Origin: Rikenella microfusus DSM 15922
GTDB lineage: Bacteria; Bacteroidota; Bacteroidia; Bacteroidales; Rikenellaceae
Assembly: GCF_000427365.1 (NCBI RefSeq)
Contig: NZ_KE386488.1
Location: forward strand, 2,329,882 to 2,393,881
DNA length: 64,000 bases
Direction of reading: 5' to 3'
In this document: one piece after another, positions 16,251 through 24,212 of the stretch
Numbering within the stretch: the first letter of the stretch is position 1
Layout: every line of letters begins with the position of its first letter
Program-made: the position numbers and the translations under genes
Notes under the pieces: model-generated
What the model was told of the DNA's origin: nothing
Database searches by the model: none
What the model saw: only the letters and a program-made list of their open reading frames with translations

Positions 16251-17987
16251 ATGGGGAAAAAAGTGGCCGACCAGTTGGTCGAAACGATCGAAAAAGCAGG
16301 AATCAAACGGATTTATGCGGTTACGGGCGACAGCCTGAATGAAGTGAACGACGCGGTACGCAGACGCGGCACCGTGGAATGGGTCCATGTACGGCACGAA
16401 GAGGTCGGGGCCTATGCCGCCGCGGCTGAAGCGGAGCTAAACGGTATCGCGTGCTGCGCGGGTAGCAGCGGTCCGGGACATGTGCATCTGATAAACGGGC
16501 TGTACGATGCCAACCGGAGCAACGCTTCGGTGTTGGCCATCGCTTCGACCTGTCCCTCTTCGGAGTTCGGTATGCAGTATTTCCAGGAGACCGATACGAT
16601 GAAGTTGTTTGCCGATTGCAGCGGTTATAACCAGTTGGCGGTAACTCCGGTGCAGTTTTCCCGGATGCTCCAGTCCGCATTGCAGCATACGATTCAGCGG
16701 AAAGAGGTGGCCGTGCTCGGATTGCCGGGTGATTTGGCGGCGGAAAAAGCCGAAGAGGGGCCGACGGCCTCTTTCGCATTGCCGACCCGGGGAGTGTACC
16801 GGCCGCAGGATTCCGAATTGCAACGCCTGGCCGGGATGATCGAAGAGGCGGAAAAGATCACGATCTATTGCGGTATCGGTGCCCGCGACGCGCACGACCA
16901 GGTAGTGAAGCTGGCCGAAACGATCAAGGCGCCGGTGGGGTACAGTTTCAAGGCTAAGATGGCCATCCAGCATCATAATCCGTATGAAATCGGGATGACG
17001 GGCCTGTTGGGGTTGCCGTCGGCGTTCGCCAGTATGCACGATTCCGATCTGTTGATTTTGTTGGGTACCGATTTCCCGTACGAATCGTTTATGCCGGACC
17101 GGTGTAAGATAGCGCAGGTGGACATCCGGCCCGAACGGATCGGGCGGCGGGCCAAAGTCGATCTGGCGTTGGGCGGCGATGTGAGGGATACGTTGGAGGC
17201 GTTGTTCCCGTTGATTCGGCCCAAAACGGGCGACGATTTCCTGATGAAACAGTTGCAGGTGTACCGGAAAGTACGCGAGAACATGGCTTCGGTGGCGGAA
17301 AAACGGGGCGGAGAATGTACGATCGCTCCGGAATATGTGGCCTCGCTGATCGACAGGCTGGCGGCGGAGGATGCGATCTTTACGGTCGATACGGGGATGT
17401 GCTGCGTCTGGGGGGCGCGTTTCCTGAACGCTACGGGAAAACGCGAGATGCTGGGGTCGTTCAACCACGGTTCGATGGCCAATGCGATGCCGATGGCGAT
17501 CGGTGCGGCGTTCGCCCGTCCGGGACAGCAGGTGGTGGCCTTGTGCGGTGACGGGGGAATTTCGATGTTGCTGGGCGACCTGGCGACGATCGCTCAATAT
17601 AAGTTGCCGGTCAAATTGATCGTATTCGACAACCGGGCCTTGGGGATGGTGAAGCTGGAGATGGAGGTGGCCGGGCTGCCCGACTGGCAGACGGGCATGT
17701 ACAATCCGGATTTTGCGGCGGTGGCCGAGGCGATGGGGATCAAGGGGTATTCGGTGAGCGACCCGGCGGGGGTTGAAGGGGTGCTGTCGGAGGCATTGGC
17801 GGCGGACGGGCCGGTGTTGGTACGGGTTTGTACGGATCCTAACGCGCTGGCGATGCCGCCGAAGATCGAGTTCGACCAGATGAAAGGTTTTGCCACTTCG
17901 ATGGCCAAGCTGATTCTGGCAGGTCGGGGCGACGAGGTGTGGGAAACGGCCAAGAGCAATATCAAGCATATCTGGGGAATCCTCTGA
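16251..17987 (+). CDS. poxB: Pyruvate oxidase (ubiquinone/menaquinone-type, thiamine diphosphate- and FAD-dependent)
   Basis: The 578-residue protein starts at ATG 16251; an upstream in-frame ATG at 16203 would add 16 residues with no match to the family. The N-terminal pyrimidine-binding domain has the catalytic Glu near residue 50 (VRHEEVGAYAAAAEAEL). A central FAD domain follows, then the diphosphate-binding motif GDG (433-435) with Asn461 (VFDNRALG). The C-terminal stretch KGFATSMAKLILAGRGDEVWE matches the PoxB membrane-activation region. The enzyme oxidatively decarboxylates pyruvate to acetate, passing electrons to membrane quinone. It is divergently transcribed from the zinc-ribbon operon. 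An acetolactate synthase is unlikely given the C-terminus. Confidence 0.9.
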   Translation: MGKKVADQLVETIEKAGIKRIYAVTGDSLNEVNDAVRRRGTVEWVHVRHEEVGAYAAAAEAELNGIACCAGSSGPGHVHLINGLYDANRSNASVLAIASTCPSSEFGMQYFQETDTMKLFADCSGYNQLAVTPVQFSRMLQSALQHTIQRKEVAVLGLPGDLAAEKAEEGPTASFALPTRGVYRPQDSELQRLAGMIEEAEKITIYCGIGARDAHDQVVKLAETIKAPVGYSFKAKMAIQHHNPYEIGMTGLLGLPSAFASMHDSDLLILLGTDFPYESFMPDRCKIAQVDIRPERIGRRAKVDLALGGDVRDTLEALFPLIRPKTGDDFLMKQLQVYRKVRENMASVAEKRGGECTIAPEYVASLIDRLAAEDAIFTVDTGMCCVWGARFLNATGKREMLGSFNHGSMANAMPMAIGAAFARPGQQVVALCGDGGISMLLGDLATIAQYKLPVKLIVFDNRALGMVKLEMEVAGLPDWQTGMYNPDFAAVAEAMGIKGYSVSDPAGVEGVLSEALAADGPVLVRVCTDPNALAMPPKIEFDQMKGFATSMAKLILAGRGDEVWETAKSNIKHIWGIL

Positions 17988-18149
17988 CGCTTTTGCGGGG
18001 TTCGGGTGGAAAACCGCGCGAAAGGGTATTGGTTTGCTGGATGATATGCAGGCTAATGGCTGTTATGGGGCGTTGGCCGGGAAGGTGACCGACCCGGGTT
18101 GCTGCTTTTCACGGGTTTCGGGCTGGTATTGGAAAAACTGAACAGAAAC

Positions 18150-18415
18150 CGTACGGTTAGTTACAAAAATCGGACGCCCGGGAGGGTTCGGGTAGTTACA
18201 GCCCGGCTCGAGTGCCGAGCGGCACCGGGCCTCCCGAGGGGAGGCGTCCGGCCCGCCCGCTGGCGCGGAAACTTGTTTTTAATCATACAGTTTATTACAA
18301 TGTTCTCCTGATGTCAGCCCGGAGCCACCCCCGGCGAAGGGCTGCAACTCGCAAAGCTCGTTTGGCCCTCGCTGGCTCCGGGCTTTAACCTGTAAATTAT
18401 AAGTACGGTTTAAAT
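18150..18415. repeat. Repeat family C, copy 1 (GC-rich, CCGGAGCC core)
   Basis: Two GC-rich inverted blocks. The first holds GTGCCGAGCGGCACCG (18212-18227). The second runs from GCCCGGAGCCACCCCCGGCG to GGCTCCGGGC, joined by CAGTTTATTACAATGTTC. Related copies lie at 29320-29660, 32641-32830 and 33080-33215. No coding sequence is apparent. Confidence 0.7.
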
Positions 18416-18424
18416 GTACTGTCT

Positions 18425-18675
18425 GTTGCCGCCGGGCATTTGTTTTTCCTTCGCCCGCTCATGCCGCGGGGCACCGGCTTCTCCGGACGCCTCATGTCGG
18501 CGGGGCACTTACTTTTTTACCTACGGTTTCCTCCTGGTGCCTCGGCCATTCGTGCAAGCCCGATGGCTCTCGGCTGCTGCGTCGGTTGCGCGACCAAAAA
18601 AGTAAGCAAAAAAGTCGCCGGGAATGCGATTCCCCGCTCCCGACTCCTGTCGGATCGGAAAATCGCACATTCCCG
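18425..18675. repeat. Repeat family D, copy 1
   Basis: A stretch of about 250 bp nearly repeated at 32845-33030, with CGCCCGCTCATGCCGCGG, CTTACTTTTTT, GCGACCAAAAAAGTAAGC and GGAAAATCGCACATTCCC in the same order. The two ACTTTTTT/AAAAAAGT parts can pair. This copy has about 60 bp of extra sequence in the middle. With copy C1 it fills most of the gap 17988-19009; the rest holds nothing recognisable except the terminator at 18854. Confidence 0.7.
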
Positions 18676-18853
18676 GTTGGATGCCCAACGGCATCGCCCC
18701 TTGCGGAGATACCTTGCGATTGTCTGTGCCTGCGTGGATCGCCTTCGGGTATGTATTTGCGTTTCGGGATAAAAGCGGATGAGTACGCGTCCTGAAAAGC
18801 GCAGGCCGTTTCCGGAAAAGAGAGCGTATCGCACGAAAGGCATGAAAAACGAT

Positions 18854-18888
18854 AGGGCCGGATTCCGCATTATGCGGAATCCGGCCCT
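18854..18888. terminator. Palindromic terminator downstream of gdhA
   Basis: AGGGCCGGATTCCGCAT and ATGCGGAATCCGGCCCT form a 35-base nearly perfect palindrome, about 120 bases beyond the gdhA stop. Confidence 0.7.
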
Positions 18889-19009
18889 GAAAAGGTAATC
18901 CGTATCGCCTTTCCGACAGCTGAAAGCTCTCCGACGCCGGAAAGGAGCGGGAATTACGGAAAAATGACCTGCCGGATGCGACGTATGCAGCAGGGAAAAT
19001 AAGGAAACG

Positions 19010-20365
19010 CTATACGATACCCTGCGCCAGCATGGCGTTGGCCACTTTCCGGAAACCGGCGATGTTGGCGCCTTTCACGTAGTTCACGTAACCGTCCGGT
19101 TCGGTACCGTACTCGACGCAAACCGAATGGATGTTCCGCATGATCGAGTGCAGTTTCTCGTCCACCTCTTCGGGACTCCATTTCAGCCGTTCGGAGTTTT
19201 GGGTCATCTCCAGCCCCGAAGTGGCCACCCCGCCCGCGTTCGAAGCCTTGCCCGGCGCGTAAAGGAGCTTGTGCTGCTGGAAAGCGTGCACCGCTTCCGG
19301 GGTCGAAGGCATGTTGGCCCCTTCGGCTACGCAGATACAGCCGTTCGCGATCAGTTTCGCGGCGTCTTCGCCGTTCAGCTCGTTCTGGGTGGCGCACGGC
19401 ATGGCGATGTCGCATTTCACGCCCCACGGCCGTTCCCCTGGATAGTATTTCGCCGTCGGGTAGCGTTCGGCGTATTCGCTGATGCGCCCGCGGTAGATGT
19501 TTTTCAGTTCGAAGATATAGTCCAGTTTTTCGGCGTCGATTCCGTCCGGATCGTAGATATAGCCCGACGAATCCGAGGCGGTGACCACTTTGGCTCCCAG
19601 CTGGGTCATTTTTTGGATGGCGTATTGCGCCACATTGCCGGAACCGGAGATCGCCACGACCTTCCCTGCCGGTGTGTCGCCGCGGGTGGCGAGCATCTCC
19701 TGGGCGAAATAGCTTACGCCGTAACCGGTAGCCTCCGGACGCAGCGGGCTGCCTCCCCAGTCGAGACCCTTACCGGTGAAGGTGCCGGTAAATTCATTGC
19801 GCAGCCGTTTGTACTGGCCGAACATGAATCCGATTTCGCGTGCCCCCACGCCGATATCGCCGGCCGGAACGTCCGTATCGGCTCCGATATGGCGTTGCAG
19901 TTCGGTCACGAAGCTCTGGCAGAAGCGCATCACTTCGTTGTCCGATTTTCCTTTGGGGTTGAAGTCGGAACCGCCTTTGCCGCCGCCCATCGGCAGTGTC
20001 GTCAGGGCGTTTTTGAAAGTCTGTTCGAAAGCGAGGAACTTGAGGATGCTGAGGTTCACCGAAGCATGGAAACGAAGCCCCCCCTTGTAAGGCCCGATGG
20101 CGCTGTTCATCTGCACGCGGAAACCGCGGTTGATTTCCACTTCGCCTTTGTCATTGACCCACGGCACGCGGAAAATGATGACACGCTCCGGTTCGGCGAT
20201 GCGCTCCAGCACTTTCATTTTCATCAGTACGGGGTTTTCGATGATATACGGAGCGAGGCTTTCGACCACTTCGTGCACGGCCTGGTGGAATTCCGGCTCG
20301 TTCGGGTTTTTGGCTTCGATGCGCGACATGAAGTCGCTGATGTACTGCTGTACTTGCTTTTCCAT
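19010..20365 (-). CDS. gdhA: NADP-type glutamate dehydrogenase
   Basis: The 451-residue protein starts at ATG 20365 (MEKQVQQYISDFMSR). The reading frame stays open upstream, but those residues do not resemble the family. It shows the GDH core GGLRFHASVNLSILKFLAFE, the substrate-binding motif LPMGGGKGGSDF, DVPAGDIGVGAREIGFMFGQYK and the dinucleotide-binding VAISGSGNVAQYA. It makes glutamate from 2-oxoglutarate and ammonium (or the reverse) in the cytoplasm. Length fits the hexameric NADP-dependent small GDH class. It is divergently transcribed from the lrgA/cidA-type gene. Cofactor preference is inferred from family. Confidence 0.95.
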   Translation of the reverse strand: MEKQVQQYISDFMSRIEAKNPNEPEFHQAVHEVVESLAPYIIENPVLMKMKVLERIAEPERVIIFRVPWVNDKGEVEINRGFRVQMNSAIGPYKGGLRFHASVNLSILKFLAFEQTFKNALTTLPMGGGKGGSDFNPKGKSDNEVMRFCQSFVTELQRHIGADTDVPAGDIGVGAREIGFMFGQYKRLRNEFTGTFTGKGLDWGGSPLRPEATGYGVSYFAQEMLATRGDTPAGKVVAISGSGNVAQYAIQKMTQLGAKVVTASDSSGYIYDPDGIDAEKLDYIFELKNIYRGRISEYAERYPTAKYYPGERPWGVKCDIAMPCATQNELNGEDAAKLIANGCICVAEGANMPSTPEAVHAFQQHKLLYAPGKASNAGGVATSGLEMTQNSERLKWSPEEVDEKLHSIMRNIHSVCVEYGTEPDGYVNYVKGANIAGFRKVANAMLAQGIV

Positions 20366-20513
20366 CGGTTTTGCTGGTTTACGGTTTGAAAATCTGTCTC
20401 GGAAGTTGCAAAAATAAAATTCCCGGCGGGTTCTGCAATCGAATTGTACGATTTTTAACGTTGCGGACGAAATTCGCACGTATTTTGTCGTTCGCCGTTA
20501 TGCCGCTTTGCCG

Positions 20514-20521
20514 TATCTTTG
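20514..20521 (+). promoter_or_regulatory. -7 promoter element TATCTTTG directly before cidA/lrgA
   Basis: Perfect TAnnTTTG only 4 bases before the ATG at 20526. Transcription would start at or next to the start codon, which implies a leaderless message if this promoter is used. Confidence 0.5.
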
Positions 20522-20525
20522 CGGC

Positions 20526-20909
20526 ATGAAATTCTTGGTGCAGTCGTTCTGGCTGCTGTTTTTCTATCTGTTGGGCCTCGGCCTGAGCGTGCTTATCGGC
20601 GGGATCATTCCCGGCAGCGTGCTGGGTATGGTGTTGCTGTTCATGGCGCTGGCTTTCGGATGGCTTTCGCCCGAAAAGGTGAGTCGGGTGTCGGAACTGC
20701 TGATCGACAACATGGTGCTTTTTTTCCTGCCCGCCGCTGTGGGGCTGGTCACCTCCGTCGGATTGATTTCGGCCAACCTGGTCGCGATTCTGGTAGCCGC
20801 CGGGGTGAGCACCGTGCTGATCGTGGCGGCGGTGGCCGTGACGCAGCAACGGATGGAGATCCGCAAACGCAAACGCAAAATCCGGGAGGGCGGACATGAA
20901 ACTCGATAA
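20526..20909 (+). CDS. CidA/LrgA family holin-like membrane protein
   Basis: The 127-residue product has four hydrophobic segments and the family motif GLGLSVLIGGIIPGSVLGMVLLF in the N-terminal half, with LLIDNMVLFFLPAAVGL later. An in-frame ATG at 20508 would add six unlikely residues. CidA/LrgA proteins work with an LrgB/CidB partner, first described as holin/antiholin-like proteins and later linked to export of metabolites such as pyruvate or glycolate. The stop overlaps the start of the next gene by 14 bases, so the two are translationally coupled. Confidence 0.9.
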   Translation: MKFLVQSFWLLFFYLLGLGLSVLIGGIIPGSVLGMVLLFMALAFGWLSPEKVSRVSELLIDNMVLFFLPAAVGLVTSVGLISANLVAILVAAGVSTVLIVAAVAVTQQRMEIRKRKRKIREGGHETR

Positions 20910-21612
20910 TACGCTGGACGCGCTGGGGGTATTGGTCGGGTCGCAAATTTTTCTGCTGACTTTTACCATCGGTATTTATGTGCTGTCTTTATGGCTGTTC
21001 CGGCGTACGCGGGTCGGACTGCTGCATCCGCTGATCACTTCCGCGGCCGTCATTATCGTTTTTCTGTTGGCGACGGGTATTTCCTACGATCAGTACCACA
21101 GCGCCACGGCGCTGATCGATTTCATGCTGGGGCCGTCGGTGGTGGCGCTGGGTTATGCGCTCTACCGGCAGGTGGAACAGCTCAGGGCCAATGCGGTGTC
21201 GATCGTGACGTCGGTCGTGGTGGGCAGCGTGGTCGGCATCGTGAGTGTGATACTGATTATCCGGCTGTTCGGGGCGGGGCATACCGTCGAAGCGTCGTTG
21301 GTGCCGAAATCGGTCACGACGCCCATTGCGATGTCGATTTCGGAACGTGCGGGCGGTATCGGGTCGCTGACGGCCATCGTGGTGATCCTGACGGGGATTT
21401 TCGGGAGCATCGTGGGGCCGTTCGTGCTGCGTAAACTGAAAATCACGAGCCGGATCGCCAAAGGATTGGCGTTGGGTTCGGCGGCGCACGGCGTGGGGAC
21501 GGCCAAAGCGATGGAGATGGGGGCCGTGGAAGGGGCCGTGAGCGGACTGGCTATCGGCCTGATGGGGCTGATCACGGCTTTGCTGGTGCCGCTGATCGAA
21601 CGGATTTTGTAG
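20896..21612 (+). CDS. LrgB/CidB family membrane protein
   Basis: The 238-residue product has about seven hydrophobic segments and the LrgB signatures LGPSVVALGYALYRQ, PKSVTTPIAMSISERAGGIGSLTA and LGSAAHGVGTAKAMEMG. It overlaps the upstream CidA/LrgA-type gene by 14 bases and forms a two-gene operon. The pair has been linked to control of murein hydrolases and, more recently, to transport of small carboxylates. The presence of poxB and gdhA nearby hints at overflow metabolism but proves nothing. Confidence 0.92.
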   Translation: MKLDNTLDALGVLVGSQIFLLTFTIGIYVLSLWLFRRTRVGLLHPLITSAAVIIVFLLATGISYDQYHSATALIDFMLGPSVVALGYALYRQVEQLRANAVSIVTSVVVGSVVGIVSVILIIRLFGAGHTVEASLVPKSVTTPIAMSISERAGGIGSLTAIVVILTGIFGSIVGPFVLRKLKITSRIAKGLALGSAAHGVGTAKAMEMGAVEGAVSGLAIGLMGLITALLVPLIERIL

Positions 21613-21635
21613 CGTTGAAGTTGAAATAAATTCGG

Positions 21636-21812
21636 GTAAGTATATACGACTTTACCCTATATTATATGCAATGCACATTTGATTTTCAGGATATTTCGGC
21701 CCGCGTCCGCCTCCTTAAGCAGAGCAAAGCCCCGGTCCCCTGTGCCGAGCGGCACCGCAGGGCCGTTTAGGGAGATCGCTCCCCGATTTTGGGTAAAGTC
21801 GTATATACTTAC
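21636..21812. repeat. Repeat family A, copy 2
   Basis: About 177 bp with ends GTAAGTATATACGAC and GTCGTATATACTTAC, a perfect 15-bp inverted repeat. The hairpin motif is at 21742-21757. The right half is almost identical to copy 1 at 1108-1279. It fills the gap between lrgB and the GH95-like gene. Confidence 0.8.
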
Positions 21813-21899
21813 TTAAATGCGTATTGAAATACAACGCGGGCCGACTGGAATATTCCAGTCGGCCCGCGTGCCGTTGGGGGGAATCAGACGAGCGGAGGT

Positions 21900-24209
21900 T
21901 TACAGGGTCATCCGTACCGGACGGCCTTTGCGGGTCGCGATGACCCATACGCCGTCCAGCCGCGATACCGATTCCGCTCCGGCGATCCTGGGCGCGGCGT
22001 CGGTCGGGAAAGGGTCGGCGAGCCGGATGGTGCCGCCCCGGGTCGGGTCGATTCTGACTGCGGTGACTTTTCCCCGTTCGCGGGTGGCCGAGATTAGGAA
22101 AGCGCCCTGCGCCCGGAGCTGCCGGAAAGATACGTCGTGCCACGAGGCCGGGATGGCCGGGAAGATGCGGACGGTTCCGGTGTGGCTCTGGAGCAGCATC
22201 TCCTGGATGCCGGCTGCGAAAGCGAAATTGCCTTCGAGCGTGAACGGGCGATAAGTGAAATTGCTCTTGCCGGTGCCGTTCTGCTGCCCGTTGGCGTGGA
22301 ACGTGTTGGGCAGGCAGAAACAATCGGCGAAATCCCGCAGGGCCGCTGCCGCTCCTTCGCCGTCCAGCGCCCGCGCTTTCAGGTTGCCCAGCCAGCAGAA
22401 CGAATAGCCGACCCACCAGCCGCTGCCGTAACGGTCGATCCGGTCGATCGTGGCCCGGACGATACGGGCCTGTTCCGGGCCTTGCGTCACGTCCAGCAAC
22501 GAAAGCGGGTGAAGGGCCATGGCATTGGAAAAATGCCGGTGGGATTGGTCGTAAGGGTGTCCCCGGGCGAAAGTCAGGGCGCCGGTGGAATCGAGGTCGA
22601 AAGCGGGCAGTTCGTCCTCCAGCCGTTTCCAATGGTCGGCCTCCGCATCCAGTTCCAGAGCGGCGGCCATCTCCGCGGCCTCTTTGAAAGCGCTTTTCAG
22701 CAGGGCCAGGTCGTAGTTGGTGATCGTCGGGAACCAGGCCTGCGGACTGTTGTCGTAAATTTCCGGGCTGGAACTGATGCGCAGCGTCCGTTCGCCCTGT
22801 CCGTTTCGGACGGTGATCTGTTCGAGGAACGTGGCCGCTTCTTTCAGGTAGGGGTACCCCATTTCGCGCAGGAAATCGGGGTCGGCCGAATATTTCCAGT
22901 GCAGGTAGAAGTGGTGGCCCAGCCAGGCCGATACGGTTTGCGACATGGCGTACTGGATCCAGCCGCCCATCGGTTCGCCCGTTATGGTCGCTACGCCCGG
23001 TACGTTGATTCCGTCGCAGCCGAAATACCGGCGGGTGTATTCCCGGTTGGTTTCGCGCTGGTTCCAGAGTGTTTGCAGGTAGCCGAAGCCTTCGTCGAGG
23101 CGGTTGCCCGTGTAACAGGGCCAGTAGCTCAGCTCGGTGTTCAGGTCGTGGTGCACGTCCCCTTTCCACGGGGGAAGCAGGCCGTTGTCGGCCGTCCAGA
23201 CGCCTTGCAGCGGGATGATCGGCGAGTGACGGCGGGTGACGCAACCGAATTTGTACATTTCGTTATCGTATTGCCGTTCCAATACCTTGTCGGGCAGACT
23301 GATCGATGATTGGTCCCAGTATTGCCGCCACCATTGCCGGTGTTCCTTGTAGTCGCGGTTCATGGAGCGGGTAATGGCCGCCGCGGCGAGTTCATGTGCC
23401 TTTTCGGGCACGAGCGACGAGGTGACGGACCATACGCCGGACAGCCGCCCTTTGGAGACGCGGTACTCGATGGCTACGTCGTAGCTGAAGTCGCCGTAAC
23501 CGGGCTGGTGGTAGGTGATCGTACCGCCGTCGGAACGCCGCTGGTGGTCTACCTGACCCTGTTCGTAACCCAGACGGCGCAGATCCTGCCCGCTGACCGG
23601 ATCGGCTCCGGCAATCTCTCCGGTCGATTGATAGCGGGGGGGAATCAGGCGAGGCAGCATGTCGGCCGACACGCCGCTGAACTCGAACCAGCCGATGGGT
23701 TCGACTGCGCTGACGAAACTTTGCATCGAAGCCCCGTTTTCCCACTCCACTTCGGCCAGCGCTCCCGAGAGGATCAGCCGGGCGGAACGCACCGGGCCGA
23801 GTCTGCCGATGTCGAATTCGAGGGTGGCTCCGGGAATCTTCGACGGGGCGGGAAGCCGGTCGTACGGGGCATCGAATTTACGCTGTACGGCATCGTAAGT
23901 CCCGTTTTTCCACTGCCGGTAAACCCAGTCGAAACTGAACCGGTCGCCCGAAAGGCTGTCCGTGGGGCGCAGATCCCACAGGTCGATCCGGTCGAGCGAC
24001 ATGCGCAGCACCGAATCGCGTTGCCAGATCAATGAACCGACGAAAGCGTTGCCCAAAGGCAACGCTTCGTCCCACGAGGGGGCCAGCCGGTCGAAAACCA
24101 GGTCGTGCGGGCCTGGCTCGGCTTTCAGGGATTTCGCCCGGCCGGGCAGGGAACTGCCCAGAACCAGGCCCAGCCCGAACGAGAGGGTGAACAGCGTTTT
24201 GAAAATCAT
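21900..24209 (-). CDS. GH95-like glycosidase (alpha-L-fucosidase/alpha-L-galactosidase type)
   Basis: The 769-residue protein has a signal peptide (about 1-25) and a GH95/GH65-like layout: an N-terminal beta domain with GNAFVGSLIWQRDSVLRMSLDR, a helical barrel with PLQGVWTADNGLLPPWKGD and DLNTELSYWP (355-364), and a small C-terminal beta domain. In GH95 the motif is usually NxNxExNYW with two asparagines positioning water; here the first is Asp355 and the second Asn357, so specificity may differ. It follows the GH2 gene by 3 bases on the same strand and ends the AraC-GH2-GH95 cluster. An alpha-linked fucose or galactose substrate is likely; other GH95-related families are possible. Confidence 0.65.
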   Translation of the reverse strand: MIFKTLFTLSFGLGLVLGSSLPGRAKSLKAEPGPHDLVFDRLAPSWDEALPLGNAFVGSLIWQRDSVLRMSLDRIDLWDLRPTDSLSGDRFSFDWVYRQWKNGTYDAVQRKFDAPYDRLPAPSKIPGATLEFDIGRLGPVRSARLILSGALAEVEWENGASMQSFVSAVEPIGWFEFSGVSADMLPRLIPPRYQSTGEIAGADPVSGQDLRRLGYEQGQVDHQRRSDGGTITYHQPGYGDFSYDVAIEYRVSKGRLSGVWSVTSSLVPEKAHELAAAAITRSMNRDYKEHRQWWRQYWDQSSISLPDKVLERQYDNEMYKFGCVTRRHSPIIPLQGVWTADNGLLPPWKGDVHHDLNTELSYWPCYTGNRLDEGFGYLQTLWNQRETNREYTRRYFGCDGINVPGVATITGEPMGGWIQYAMSQTVSAWLGHHFYLHWKYSADPDFLREMGYPYLKEAATFLEQITVRNGQGERTLRISSSPEIYDNSPQAWFPTITNYDLALLKSAFKEAAEMAAALELDAEADHWKRLEDELPAFDLDSTGALTFARGHPYDQSHRHFSNAMALHPLSLLDVTQGPEQARIVRATIDRIDRYGSGWWVGYSFCWLGNLKARALDGEGAAAALRDFADCFCLPNTFHANGQQNGTGKSNFTYRPFTLEGNFAFAAGIQEMLLQSHTGTVRIFPAIPASWHDVSFRQLRAQGAFLISATRERGKVTAVRIDPTRGGTIRLADPFPTDAAPRIAGAESVSRLDGVWVIATRKGRPVRMTL

Positions 24210-24212
24210 AGC

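Noticed and set aside
21636-24209. Polysaccharide utilisation locus with SusC/SusD
   Set aside because: No TonB-dependent receptor or SusD-like gene is present near the glycosidases, so only a small glycosidase operon is claimed.
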